Assembly: GCA_902527485.1 (NCBI GenBank)
Contig: CABZPB010000007.1
Span: 1-37,367 of the forward strand
Length of the DNA: 37,367 nt
From: an uncultured Pelagibacteraceae bacterium
Lineage (GTDB): Bacteria; Pseudomonadota; Alphaproteobacteria; Pelagibacterales; Pelagibacteraceae
Direction of reading: 5' to 3'
The position numbers and the translations under genes were made by a program. Every line of letters begins with the position of its first letter. Position 1 is the stretch's first letter. Positions 8,030-17,201 of the stretch are shown here, in pieces. The notes below the pieces were generated by a model. That model saw only the letters and a list, made by a program, of their open reading frames with translations, ran no database searches and was not told where the DNA came from.

Positions 8030-8663
8030 TCTAGTTTTTTCTAACAAGTCTATTTTAAGAATATTTCAACAAGAAGTTTTTAAAGAATTTAAAATTGAGG
8101 GAGATGTAATAGAATTTGGAGCCTCTAATGAGATTTACAAAAATTTTTGTAATACTAATTCAGAAAATTGTAATGTCACTTACTCGAATATTGATTCCTC
8201 AAATAAAGAATTTCTCAACATTGATTTACAAAAAGATAACTCGATTGATATAAAATATGATTTTGCTGTAATATTTAATGTTTTGGAGCATGTCTTAAAT
8301 CCAAATTTAGCTATAAAAAATTTATTTAAAATTTTGAAAAAAAATGGAAAGATTATTGGTTCAACACCTTTTATTTTTAGAATTCATGGCGCACCAAAAG
8401 ACTATTCAAGATTTACAAAAGATCATTTAATTGAATTATTGAAATCAAACAATTTCGAAAACATACAAATTATTGAATTAGGCACTGGTCCATTCTTAGC
8501 ATGTATATCCCTATTGAGAAGTTATTTGAAATATTTGCCGATTTTTTATCAATTATTGGTTTTTTTATCATTAATTATAGATAATTTTATAAAATTAATA
8601 ATAAAAACTGATCCAAAAAAAATTTACCCAATAGGATATATTTTTTTTGCAACAAGAAAATAA
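8016..8663 (+). CDS. Class I SAM-dependent methyltransferase
   Basis: The 215-residue protein has the Methyltransf_11/23 layout: VIEFGASNEIY near residue 32 as the SAM loop (degenerate, EFGAS), FAVIFNVLEHVLNP near residue 89 as the motif-II acidic segment, and ILKKNGKIIGSTPF afterwards. The following RIHGAPKDYSRFT is typical of methyltransferases in polysaccharide clusters. Its ATG lies inside the end of the Gmd-like gene (14-base overlap), and a GT4 gene follows 5 bases later, so the three probably act in one sugar-modification step. The methyl acceptor is unknown. Confidence 0.7.
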   Translation: MNYFNLVFSNKSILRIFQQEVFKEFKIEGDVIEFGASNEIYKNFCNTNSENCNVTYSNIDSSNKEFLNIDLQKDNSIDIKYDFAVIFNVLEHVLNPNLAIKNLFKILKKNGKIIGSTPFIFRIHGAPKDYSRFTKDHLIELLKSNNFENIQIIELGTGPFLACISLLRSYLKYLPIFYQLLVFLSLIIDNFIKLIIKTDPKKIYPIGYIFFATRK

Positions 8664-8668
8664 ACTTA

Positions 8669-9811
8669 ATGAAATTATTTTATTGGTCACCTTTTTTATC
8701 CAATATAGCAACAGTGGACTCAGTTATAAATTCTATTAATTCATTAAAAAGATATGGAAAAAAAAATGAATATAAAACTTTTTTAATTGATTCTTCAGGC
8801 GAGTGGGAACAGAAATTTGATAAAATACTGGGAATTAATATAATCAAATTATATAAAAAAAAATATTATAAATTCTTACCTAAAGGAGGTTTTTTTAAAA
8901 GTCGATTATCACAATTAATTATTTTTATATGTAATTTAAATCCGTTAAGAAAATTACTACTTAAAGAAAAACCTGATTTTCTAATCGCGCATTTAATAAT
9001 ATCTTTACCATTAGTCTTATTTTTTTTTTTTAAATTTGATACAAAGTTAATAATAAGAATTTCAGGTACCCCAAAACTGAATATATTTAGAAGATTTTTT
9101 TGGACTCTTTTTTCTAGAAATATTCATATTATAACTTGCCCAACTAAGTCAGCATTACAAAAACTTGATGATTTAAATATTTTTCCTAAAGAAAAATTAA
9201 GACTTCTTTATGATCCAATATTAAAAGTAAATTCTATAAATACCAAAAAAAGAGAAAAGATAGATGATAAGTTTCTCAAAATTGAATATATTCTTAGTAT
9301 CGGTCGATTAACAAGGCAAAAAAATTTCCTTTTATTGATTGATGCTTTTGGAGAAATAATAAAAAGATATCCAAATATAAAATTGATTATTCTTGGAGAG
9401 GGTGAGGATAGAAGTAAAATTGAGAAATTAATTGAGAATCTAAATTTAACAGAAAATGTTTTTTTAGAGGGATACAAAAAAAATATATTCAATTATCTTT
9501 ATAATTGTGAATGTTATGTCTCTTCGTCATTATACGAAGATCCGGGGTTCAGTTTAATTGAGTCAGGGTTTCTCAATAAGTTTGTCATTGCAGCTGACTC
9601 AAACACTGGACCATCTGAAATTTTAGATCAATCTAAGAATGGTTTTTTATTCAAAAATAACAAAAAAGAGTCTCTTGTTAACAAATATTTTGAATTTAAA
9701 AAATTAAGCAATAAAGAAATCAATATTAAAAGATTAAATCTTAAAAAATTTTCTAAAAATTTTTCAGTTTTTAGTCATTTTCAAAATTTAATTAAAATTT
9801 TATCTAATTAG
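8669..9811 (+). CDS. GT4-family glycosyltransferase
   Basis: The 380-residue GT-B enzyme has the GT4 donor-binding half: ILSIGRLTRQKNFLLLIDAF near residue 210, IILGEGEDR, then the EX7E motif EDPGFSLIE near residue 290, and FVIAADSNTGPSEIL. It would add one sugar from a nucleotide donor to the growing chain on the cytoplasmic side of the membrane. It follows the methyltransferase by 5 bases. Its tail overlaps the convergent dehydrogenase gene by 8 bases. Twelve consecutive T (9020-9031) encode four Phe inside the reading frame, a likely site of slippage. Confidence 0.85.
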   Translation: MKLFYWSPFLSNIATVDSVINSINSLKRYGKKNEYKTFLIDSSGEWEQKFDKILGINIIKLYKKKYYKFLPKGGFFKSRLSQLIIFICNLNPLRKLLLKEKPDFLIAHLIISLPLVLFFFFKFDTKLIIRISGTPKLNIFRRFFWTLFSRNIHIITCPTKSALQKLDDLNIFPKEKLRLLYDPILKVNSINTKKREKIDDKFLKIEYILSIGRLTRQKNFLLLIDAFGEIIKRYPNIKLIILGEGEDRSKIEKLIENLNLTENVFLEGYKKNIFNYLYNCECYVSSSLYEDPGFSLIESGFLNKFVIAADSNTGPSEILDQSKNGFLFKNNKKESLVNKYFEFKKLSNKEINIKRLNLKKFSKNFSVFSHFQNLIKILSN

Positions 9812-11000
9812 AGTAATAAAAAAAAGGGTCAATTACTTTTTTTTTATCAACTAAATCTGCAATTTTTTTAAATTTTGGACCTTTAGAAAGAAATATGAAA
9901 AAATTATATTTTTTTAATTCATGGTTTTTTAAGTTGTCTGTTTTCTTTAAAAATGGGTCAAAACCTTTTGTATTTTTAAATTTTCTTTTGAAATATTTTA
10001 GTATATCAATTTTTTGAGAATTTCTTGTATCAGCTACACCATATTTATAAGTGAGACCGATTACACAAATCCTAATTTTATTTTTTTCTATTCTACTTGA
10101 TCTAATTACAAAATTAGCAAAATTAATAACATGCTTTTTCATGTAATCATTTACATCTCTCCCTGACAGAGTTACTTTTGACTTATAACCTCGTTTTTTT
10201 GCTATATATGTCAAATAATACGGATCAACAGGAAGACAATGGCCACCCACTAGACCAGGGGAAAAATTTATAAAATTCCATTTTGTTGAAGCTAGACGGA
10301 CCACCTCATTAAAATTTAATTTTAATTTATTACAAATTATTAATATTTCATTGAATAACGCAATATTAAGATCTCTCTGTATATTTTCAATTCCCTTTGC
10401 TGTTTCAGCTTCTTTAATATTTTTGGAAAAAATTAAATTTTTAGATATTTTTTTATAAACATTAATTAATAATTTTTTGACCTCAATATTTTCACCCTCA
10501 TAAGCAACAATTTTATTGATACTATTAAGATTTCTCTCTTTATCCCCAGGATTTATTCTTTCTGGACTATAACATACGCTAAAATCGTGATTATGCAGTA
10601 ATTTTGTTTTTTTTTCTAACTTATCTGTAAAGATTTTTGTTACCCCAGGATAAACAGTAGACTCTAAAACAATAATGTCACCTTTTTTTAAAATTAAAGA
10701 AAGCAATTTAAAAGTTTTATCAATATATTTTAGTTCTGGTTTTTTTGAGAGAGTTATAGGCGTAGGAACACAAATAATATAGAAATTACATTTTTTTACA
10801 TCTTCGGACTTAGATGAAAAAGTTAAATTTCTTTTTTTTATTTCCTCTTTTTTAAATTCATCATTAAAGTCAACACCTTTTTTTAAAGACGTTATTCTTT
10901 TTGAATTAATATCATAACCAATGGTTCTAAAATTTTTTGCTAATTTTAAGCAAATAGGTAGACCAACATAACCAAGACCTATTACACATATTTTAAGCAT
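9804..11000 (-). CDS. Nucleotide-sugar 6-dehydrogenase, WbpA/TviB type
   Basis: With the ATG at 11000 the protein has 398 residues and begins directly with the Rossmann segment KICVIGLGYVGLP. Other family marks are LESTVYPGVT (112-121), YSPERINPGD (144-153), and VGGHCLPVDPYYL with the catalytic Cys255. PERINPGD and GGHCLPVD are typical of the UDP-GlcNAc/UDP-ManNAc dehydrogenase group (WbpA, TviB, WecC) rather than UDP-glucose dehydrogenase. The product would be a UDP-amino-sugar uronate. An upstream TTG at 11057 would add 19 residues with no family counterpart and would run into the divergent epimerase gene, so I reject it. The 51-base gap to the epimerase must hold both promoters. Confidence 0.87.
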   Translation of the reverse strand: MLKICVIGLGYVGLPICLKLAKNFRTIGYDINSKRITSLKKGVDFNDEFKKEEIKKRNLTFSSKSEDVKKCNFYIICVPTPITLSKKPELKYIDKTFKLLSLILKKGDIIVLESTVYPGVTKIFTDKLEKKTKLLHNHDFSVCYSPERINPGDKERNLNSINKIVAYEGENIEVKKLLINVYKKISKNLIFSKNIKEAETAKGIENIQRDLNIALFNEILIICNKLKLNFNEVVRLASTKWNFINFSPGLVGGHCLPVDPYYLTYIAKKRGYKSKVTLSGRDVNDYMKKHVINFANFVIRSSRIEKNKIRICVIGLTYKYGVADTRNSQKIDILKYFKRKFKNTKGFDPFLKKTDNLKNHELKKYNFFIFLSKGPKFKKIADLVDKKKVIDPFFYYSN

Positions 11001-11051
11001 GAAATATTTATTTCGTTTATGGATTAATATTGATATATCAATATTATTTTT

Positions 11052-12017
11052 ATGCAAATATTAATTACAGGTGCAGCAGGTTTTATAGGATTTAATCTTT
11101 CTAATTACATATTACGTAAATCTAATGCAAAAATAATAGGAATTGATAGTTTAAATAGTTACTACTCAAAAAAATTAAAAAAAGACCGTATTAAAGAAAT
11201 TTCGAAAAATAAAAAATTTTCATTCTTTCACGTAAATATTCTGAATAAAAAAAAATTGGAAAAAATATTTAAAAATAACAAAATAGATTTAGTAATAAAT
11301 TTAGCTGCTCAAGCAGGTGTTCGATATTCATTGGAAAAACCAAATGAGTTTGTTAATAATAATATTCAAGGATTTTTCACCTTAATTGAAATCGCAAAAA
11401 AATATAAGGTTAAAAAAATTATTTATGCTTCTTCAAGCTCTATTTATGGTGATTCTAAAAAATTTCCTTTAAAAGAAAGTCAAAATGTAAAACCAAAAAA
11501 TATATATGCTTTATCAAAAAAAATTAATGAAGAAGCGGCAGACGTATTTTCTAAACAGTATAATATGTCTTTCATTGGATTAAGATTTTTTACAGTTTAT
11601 GGACAATGGGGTAGGCCAGATATGTTTATGATGAAGTATTTAACATCTTCATATGATTATTCTAAAAAATTTTATTTAAACAATTTTGGAAATCACACAA
11701 GAGATTTTACATATATAGATGATGTTTGTAAAATAATGAAAAAACTTATTTTTTTAAAAAAAAATAAAATCGAAAATGAGATTTATAATATTTGCTCCAA
11801 TAAGCCAGTAAAATTAATTTCAGTAATAAATGATATAAATGAAATAACAAAACAAAAACCAAAAATTTTCAAAAGAGGTCTTCAAAAGGCTGATGTAGTC
11901 AAGACACATGGTTCAAATAAAAAAATTTTATCTTTAAGTGGACAGCAAAAATTTACTGAATTAAAAAAAGGTTTAAAAAATACTATTCAATGGTATAAAA
12001 AATATTATAATTATTAA
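11052..12017 (+). CDS. UDP-glucuronate 4-epimerase-like SDR
   Basis: The 321-residue SDR has ITGAAGFIG (5-13) for NAD, NLAAQAGVRYSLEKP (83-97), ASSSSIYG (126-133) and Tyr152-X3-Lys156. FFTVYGQWGRPDM follows; this string and AAQAGVRYS are characteristic of UDP-glucuronate 4-epimerases (LpsL, Cap1J). The reaction would turn UDP-GlcA into UDP-GalA. It lies head to head with the WbpA/TviB-type dehydrogenase, and the two probably act in sequence, although the dehydrogenase looks specific for N-acetylated sugars. The substrate could therefore be the N-acetyl uronate. Confidence 0.83.
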   Translation: MQILITGAAGFIGFNLSNYILRKSNAKIIGIDSLNSYYSKKLKKDRIKEISKNKKFSFFHVNILNKKKLEKIFKNNKIDLVINLAAQAGVRYSLEKPNEFVNNNIQGFFTLIEIAKKYKVKKIIYASSSSIYGDSKKFPLKESQNVKPKNIYALSKKINEEAADVFSKQYNMSFIGLRFFTVYGQWGRPDMFMMKYLTSSYDYSKKFYLNNFGNHTRDFTYIDDVCKIMKKLIFLKKNKIENEIYNICSNKPVKLISVINDINEITKQKPKIFKRGLQKADVVKTHGSNKKILSLSGQQKFTELKKGLKNTIQWYKKYYNY

Positions 12018-12041
12018 CTTTAGATAATTTCTAACAAATCA

Positions 12042-12701
12042 ATGAAAAAAAAGCTTAATGTTTTAGTTTTATCTCCTCATGCTGATGACGCAGAACTCGG
12101 TATGGGAGGCACAATAGCAAAGTTGGTAAAACAAAAAAATAATGTAACAATTCTTACTGCAATTTTACCTAAAGAAAATTTATCTGGCAGAGTTGATAAA
12201 TATATGGAAAATAAAAGGTATAAAGAGCAAATAAATTCCTCAAAATTGCTGGGCGCAAAATTACAAACTCTTAATTTAGACCCTTATGATTTTAAATTTA
12301 ATAGAGAGTATGTAAAAATATTTGATGAAAAAATAAAAAAAATTCAACCTGATGTAATTTTCTCATGTTGGGAACATGATACCCATCAAGATCATAAAAC
12401 ATTAGCAAATATAATATTTTCAGTTTCTAGAAAAAATAATATTTCTTTATATATGTATGAAGCTATGCTTCCAGGCGGCATTAACACTAATGCTTTTAAT
12501 CCCCAACTTTTTATTGATATATCCGAATTTATGAAAACTAAAATTAAATCAATAAATTGTTATAAATCTGTTTTTCAAAGAAAAAAAAATAATTATAGCA
12601 ATTTTATGGAGTCAATAACTGCAAGAGCTAAATTCAGAGGAGAAATGATTGGAGTAAAATATGCAGAGTGTTTTGTCGTAGTAAAAAAAATAGAGTTATA
12701 A
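12042..12701 (+). CDS. PIG-L/LmbE-family N-deacetylase
   Basis: The 219-residue protein shows the PIG-L metal sites: PHADDAELGMGG (12-23, with His13, Asp15 and Asp16) and EHDTHQDHKT (111-120). Family members are zinc-dependent deacetylases that remove N-acetyl groups from amino sugars. Many in polysaccharide clusters act on nucleotide- or lipid-linked GlcNAc-type sugars. It is 24 bases downstream of the epimerase and 7 bases upstream of a methyltransferase, so it is likely part of one operon that tailors an amino-sugar precursor. Confidence 0.85.
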   Translation: MKKKLNVLVLSPHADDAELGMGGTIAKLVKQKNNVTILTAILPKENLSGRVDKYMENKRYKEQINSSKLLGAKLQTLNLDPYDFKFNREYVKIFDEKIKKIQPDVIFSCWEHDTHQDHKTLANIIFSVSRKNNISLYMYEAMLPGGINTNAFNPQLFIDISEFMKTKIKSINCYKSVFQRKKNNYSNFMESITARAKFRGEMIGVKYAECFVVVKKIEL

Positions 12702-12708
12702 TTATCAA

Positions 12709-13515
12709 ATGAGTATTAATTTTAAAGAACAAGTAGATAGTTTAGAAACTAGAATAAAGATTCATGATAAGTATGGATCTAAAAATATCGATCAATGGAT
12801 GATTGATAATCTTAACCTAAAAACAAAAAAATCAATACTTGATTTAGGCTGTGGTGATGGAAAGCAAATCCTGGCAATTTATTCATACTTAAAAAAAAAA
12901 AATAAAAATAGAAAATTTAAAATTATTGGAGTCGATGAACATAAGAAACTTGTTAAAAATGCTAATTATAGAATTCAAAATAAAAACATTAAATTTAAAG
13001 TTGGAAATTTTGATAAAAAATTACCTTTCAAAAGTAACAGTTTTGATTTAGTAATTTCTTGTTTTGCTATTTATTATGCTTCCAATATAAATAATACTCT
13101 TATAGAGATAAAGAGAGTACTAAAAAAAAACGGTCAACTTTTTTTTGTAGGACCTATGCCTAATAATAAATTTGAATTTAATGAAATTGTTGAAAAAGCA
13201 GCAAGTAAAAAAATTCCAAAATTAATTGGAAGCTCTCGTTTCAGCTCTGAAATTTTTCAAAAAGTTTATGAAAAATTCGATAGAGCAAAAATTGATGTAT
13301 TTAAAAATGAGTTAGTTTTTGATAGCCATATTCCTTTCTATGATTATACAAAATCTGCTTTAGAAAAAAAAAGAGGGGTTTACGCAAATTTTTTCAAGGG
13401 TATGAGCCAAAAAATGATTTTAAAAAAAATTGAAAATTTGATGAAAAGTAGATTTTTAAAGCAGGGTAAATTAAAAATGACAAAATTAGTTGGAGGGATC
13501 ACTGCCTTTAAATAA
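12709..13515 (+). CDS. Class I SAM-dependent methyltransferase
   Basis: The 268-residue protein has a clear SAM loop SILDLGCGDGKQ (about residues 39-50), an acidic IIGVDEH strand end, KLPFKSNSFDLVISCFAIYY and RVLKKNGQLFFVGP, the Methyltransf_11/25 pattern. It is 7 bases after the deacetylase, and its TAA shares an A with the ATG of the following GT4 gene (TAATG), so translation is coupled. It probably methylates a sugar of the same repeat unit; the acceptor is not evident. Confidence 0.77.
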   Translation: MSINFKEQVDSLETRIKIHDKYGSKNIDQWMIDNLNLKTKKSILDLGCGDGKQILAIYSYLKKKNKNRKFKIIGVDEHKKLVKNANYRIQNKNIKFKVGNFDKKLPFKSNSFDLVISCFAIYYASNINNTLIEIKRVLKKNGQLFFVGPMPNNKFEFNEIVEKAASKKIPKLIGSSRFSSEIFQKVYEKFDRAKIDVFKNELVFDSHIPFYDYTKSALEKKRGVYANFFKGMSQKMILKKIENLMKSRFLKQGKLKMTKLVGGITAFK

Positions 13516-14603
13516 TGTATAATTTGATCTTTTTTTTACCTAAATTTTCTTTAAATGGAGCTGGTAAATCCACTTATAGATTATGCAAAAATTTGGATAA
13601 AAAAAAATATAATATAACAATAATTTCCATCGGTAAAAACTCATATAAGTCTAAATTAAAAAAGATTGGATGTAAAATTTATGAAATGAGAGGAGAAACT
13701 GTTTTTTTTTCTATGTTTCAGATATCTGAAATTGTAAAAAATATCGTAAGTTACAAATTTAAAAAAAATATTTTCCTGTCTTCCCACCATTATACCAACG
13801 TTTCATCTATTATTTTTTTAAGAAAAATTAAAAATTTAAAAATTGTAGGTATCGAAAGAACAGATATTTGTGAATTATTATGGTATGATACTTTTTTAAA
13901 GTATTTAAAAAATATTTTAATTTTTATTCTTGTAAAAATATATTATAAAGATGCTGACGTAATAATTTCTAATTCATTAAGTTGTAAAAAAGATTTAATT
14001 AAAATTACTAGAGCGAAAGTTGAAGCAATACATTCACCCTCATTTTCATATTATTTTCCGAAAAAAAAGAACAATTTTAAAAACCTAAAAATTATATCAG
14101 TTGGGAGGCTTGTAAAAGAAAAAGGCTATGAAACAGTTTTAGAAGCATTGACATTGATAAAAACTAATAAATTTAAATATTATATATTAGGTGAGGGTCC
14201 AGAAAAAGAAAATTTGCATAATGTTATTAACAAGTATGGACTCAAAAAAAAAGTAATTTTGCTTGGTTTTAGAAATCCAAAAAAATATTTAAAAAAATCA
14301 AATTTATTCATAAATGCCTCTTTTTTTGAGGGTTTTCCAAGCGCAGTAGTTGAGGCTATTAATAGTTGCTTACCCTCAATTTGCTCTGACTGCAAAGGAG
14401 GATCTAGAGAGATACTTTTAAATGGAAAAGGTGGATATTTTTTTAAGACAAATAATCCAAAAGACTTGTCAAAAAAAATTGATTTATTCTGCAATAAACC
14501 TAGAAAACTTGAAAAAAAAATAATGATTGCTAGAAAAAATATATCAAGATTTTCTGAAAAATCACATTTAAAAAAATATGAGAAAATATTTAGAAAAATT
14601 TAA
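13515..14603 (+). CDS. GT4-family glycosyltransferase
   Basis: The 362-residue GT-B enzyme has the acceptor-side FSLNGAGKSTYRL loop at the N-terminus, IISVGRLVKEKGYETVLEAL near residue 195, YILGEGPEKENL, and the EX7E motif EGFPSAVVE near residue 275 with SDCKGGSREIL behind it. These match GT4 enzymes of O-antigen and capsule loci. It starts on the last base of the methyltransferase stop and ends the operon that began at 11052. A 75-base almost pure A/T gap follows. Confidence 0.85.
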   Translation: MYNLIFFLPKFSLNGAGKSTYRLCKNLDKKKYNITIISIGKNSYKSKLKKIGCKIYEMRGETVFFSMFQISEIVKNIVSYKFKKNIFLSSHHYTNVSSIIFLRKIKNLKIVGIERTDICELLWYDTFLKYLKNILIFILVKIYYKDADVIISNSLSCKKDLIKITRAKVEAIHSPSFSYYFPKKKNNFKNLKIISVGRLVKEKGYETVLEALTLIKTNKFKYYILGEGPEKENLHNVINKYGLKKKVILLGFRNPKKYLKKSNLFINASFFEGFPSAVVEAINSCLPSICSDCKGGSREILLNGKGGYFFKTNNPKDLSKKIDLFCNKPRKLEKKIMIARKNISRFSEKSHLKKYEKIFRKI

Positions 14604-14654
14604 TTAATTATGTATTAAAAAAAAAATATATTTTTTAAATTAAAAATATATAAC

Positions 14655-14674
14655 ATTTAAAAATATTTTTAAAT
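14655..14674. repeat. Perfect 20-bp A/T palindrome between transcription units
   Basis: ATTTAAAAATATTTTTAAAT is a perfect palindrome 4 bases before the GDP-fucose synthase ATG, in a 75-base spacer (14604-14678) that is almost entirely A/T. As RNA it would be a weak hairpin. In this base composition such a palindrome can arise by chance, so a role as terminator or operator is only possible. Confidence 0.3.
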
Positions 14675-14678
14675 AATA

Positions 14679-15650
14679 ATGAAAAATAAACTTTTAAAAA
14701 ATTTCAAGATATATGTTGCTGGACACAATGGCATGGTTGGTAGAGCTGTAATAAGATATCTAAAACACGAGGGTGTAAAAAAATTAATTCTTGTAGATAA
14801 AAAAAAACTGAATTTATTAAACAGTAAAGATTTAGAAAAATTTATAAAGTCAAGGAGACCAAATATAATAATTAATTGTGCAGGAAAAGTTGGAGGAATA
14901 TTAGCAAATGCTAGTTATCCAGTTGAATTTATAAATGAAAATATATTTATTCAGCTAAATTTAATTAATTTAGCTTATAAATATAAAATTAAACATTTCG
15001 TAAATTTAGGAAGCTCTTGTATTTATCCAAGAAATTCTAAACAACCCATCAGAGAGCAATACCTATTATCAAACGAACTTGAGAAAACAAACGAAGCTTA
15101 TGCTTTAGCAAAAATTGTAGGATTAAAAGTTTGTGAATTTTATAATCAACAATATAATACGGATTTTTTTACTCTTATGCCATGTAATTTGTATGGTCCA
15201 TTTGATAATTTTCATTCAAAAAATAGTCATTTTATACCTGCATTAATTAAAAAGTTTATTGAGGCAAAAAGAGGAAAAAAAAATGTAGTTGAAATTTGGG
15301 GATCAGGTCTACCTCGTAGAGAAGTAATGCATGTAGATGACTTAGCAAATGCAATAGGATACTTATTAAAATTAAAGATTAACAATAGTAAAAAACTTTC
15401 AAAAATCATTAAAATTAACTCATTAATAAACGTTGGGTCTGGTCAAGAATTTCAAATAAAAAAGTTTGCCAAAATTATTAATAAGTTAACTTCCTCAAAT
15501 AAAAAATTGAAATTTAACAAAAAATTTCCTGATGGCACAAAAAGAAAAATCTTAGATATTTCTATTTTAAAAAAAATTGGATGGAAATCTAAAATTAATC
15601 TTAATGATGGTCTTAGAAATACGATTAGCTGGTATAAAACAAATTATTAG
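14679..15650 (+). CDS. fcl: GDP-L-fucose synthase
   Basis: The 323-residue SDR matches GDP-4-keto-6-deoxymannose 3,5-epimerase/4-reductase closely: IYVAGHNGMVGRA (11-23) for NADP, AGKVGGILAN near residue 68, LGSSCIYP (110-117) with Ser113 and Cys114, NEAYALAKI with Tyr141 and Lys145, PCNLYGPFDNF, and LPRREVMHVDDL. The normal length is about 310-325. It uses the product of Gmd (21555-22613) to make GDP-L-fucose. It is unusual that fcl and gmd are about 6 kb apart here, since they are commonly adjacent; both nevertheless lie in the same island. Confidence 0.93.
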   Translation: MKNKLLKNFKIYVAGHNGMVGRAVIRYLKHEGVKKLILVDKKKLNLLNSKDLEKFIKSRRPNIIINCAGKVGGILANASYPVEFINENIFIQLNLINLAYKYKIKHFVNLGSSCIYPRNSKQPIREQYLLSNELEKTNEAYALAKIVGLKVCEFYNQQYNTDFFTLMPCNLYGPFDNFHSKNSHFIPALIKKFIEAKRGKKNVVEIWGSGLPRREVMHVDDLANAIGYLLKLKINNSKKLSKIIKINSLINVGSGQEFQIKKFAKIINKLTSSNKKLKFNKKFPDGTKRKILDISILKKIGWKSKINLNDGLRNTISWYKTNY

Positions 15651-15661
15651 CATTTATATTA

Positions 15662-16129
15662 ATGAAAAAAAAATTTAGTAAAAACGCTAAATTGGCTGGT
15701 TTACGTTTAAAATCTTTTAAAAAGAGAGATAAAGAAAATTATTCACTAATTTCAGTTATAATGCCTAATTATAAATCACCCAATTTAGATAAATTAACAA
15801 AATCAGTTTCAAATCAAATATATAAGAATGTAGAACTCATTTTAATTGATGGAGGCTCTGGAAAAAAAACTATCGATATCTTAGAAAGATATAATACAAA
15901 AATTGATTTTTGGTTGAGCGAAAGAGACAAAGGTACTAATTCATTTGGTGGACAGGATTTTCGTGATTTGGGAAATAGTGTTTTTTCTAAAAAGCATAAT
16001 TTTTTAAAAACTTTGTCAAACGAAATTGAAATTATGAATGATAATGGACAAAATAAATTTGTACTGTTGTACATAATTATAGGAAGAAGTATAAGAAAAT
16101 TTTTAATATTTTGTTTGGACTGTGAATAA
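15662..16129 (+). pseudogene. Truncated GT2 glycosyltransferase remnant
   Basis: Residues about 28-95 are the start of a GT2 enzyme: LISVIMPNYKSPNL, NQIYKNVELILIDGGSGKKT and KIDFWLSERDKGT. In relatives the DKG segment continues into a YDAMNKGI-like helix and then an acidic NSDD metal site. Here the sequence after ERDKGT is unrelated and the protein ends at 155 residues, without DXD or acceptor region. I could not find the missing part in another frame. It is probably a decayed or deletion-fused gene. The last 8 bases overlap the next GT4 gene. Confidence 0.6.
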
Positions 16130-17201
16130 AAAGATAATTTTTTATATTCCTTCGATTGAAGGTGCAGGCGTTGAAAAAAATTTATATTTATTAATTAAAT
16201 ATTTACCTAATCAAATAGGTAAGATTTATATTGTTACAGCAAATAAAAAAGACAATAATTCTAGATATATCAAGTATATTTGTCCTAATTCAAACTATTG
16301 GAATAAAAAAAACAGAACATTGAAGAATATGATTTGTATTTACTTGTTGATCAAAAATTTTTGGTCTTCAAAAGGTATAATTTTATCTTTTCAATCAAAT
16401 ATTAGCTCAATAATAATTTCAAAAATTTTGAGATTTAAAGTTTTGATAAGACTCAATACAAGTTTAAAAAAATATATAAATAACTTTTTAAAAAGAATTA
16501 TCTTTAAATTTTTTTATTCGTTATCTGATATCATTATTGTTAATTCAAAATCATTTCAAAAAGAATTAAATGATTTTAATTTAAAATCTTATTTAATTCA
16601 TAATTTATATAATTATGAAAAAAGAAGAAAAAAATTAAATTTTTTTAAAAAATTTAAAGGTTTAAAAATACTAAATATTGGAAGATTAACTGATCAAAAA
16701 GATCAAATGACACTTGTCAAAAGTTTGGAAATTTTAAAGAAAAAAAATGTAAATTTTAGATGTGTTATAATTGGAAGTGGTGCTTTTAAAGATATATTAT
16801 CGGATAAAATTAAAAGGCTGAATTTATATAAAAATATAAAACTAATTGGTTTCAAAAACCATGCAGAACAATATTTATCACAAAGTGATATTTTTGTGTT
16901 GTCTTCAAAATACGAAGGACTTCCAAATGTATTAATCGAGTCTCAAAAATATGGCGTGCCAATCATATCGAGTAATTGTCCAACAGGCCCAAATGAAATA
17001 TTAATGAATGGCAAATTAGGAGAATTATTTCCTGTCGGAAACTATAACGTATTAGCAAGTAAATTATTAAATTACTCTAAAAATAAAAATATTTTGAAAA
17101 AAAAATCTTATAAGGCAATTAAATATTTAAAAAGATTTGATCCCATAATTAATTCAAGAAAATATTCTAAATTGATTTTAAAGGAGTATGAAAAAATATA
17201 A
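16122..17201 (+). CDS. GT4-family glycosyltransferase
   Basis: The 359-residue GT-B protein begins KKIIFYIPSIEGAGVEKNLY, the usual GT4 acceptor-side opening, and has ILNIGRLTDQKDQMTLVKSL near residue 180, VIIGSGAFKD, and the EX7E motif EGLPNVLIE near residue 268, followed by SSNCPTGPNEIL. That last string is typical of O-antigen GT4 enzymes. The start is a GTG inside the end of the GT2 remnant. The stop lies 13 bases inside the next gene, so translation is coupled. Confidence 0.85.
   Translation: MNKKIIFYIPSIEGAGVEKNLYLLIKYLPNQIGKIYIVTANKKDNNSRYIKYICPNSNYWNKKNRTLKNMICIYLLIKNFWSSKGIILSFQSNISSIIISKILRFKVLIRLNTSLKKYINNFLKRIIFKFFYSLSDIIIVNSKSFQKELNDFNLKSYLIHNLYNYEKRRKKLNFFKKFKGLKILNIGRLTDQKDQMTLVKSLEILKKKNVNFRCVIIGSGAFKDILSDKIKRLNLYKNIKLIGFKNHAEQYLSQSDIFVLSSKYEGLPNVLIESQKYGVPIISSNCPTGPNEILMNGKLGELFPVGNYNVLASKLLNYSKNKNILKKKSYKAIKYLKRFDPIINSRKYSKLILKEYEKI

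Noticed and set aside
9208..9492. Minus-strand open frame of 94 residues inside the GT4 gene
   Set aside because: It reads as the complement of the GT4 donor-binding domain; no start signal.
11001..11057. N-terminal extension of the nucleotide-sugar dehydrogenase from a TTG at 11057
   Set aside because: The 19 extra residues have no family counterpart and would overlap the divergent epimerase start; ATG at 11000 begins the Rossmann fold exactly.
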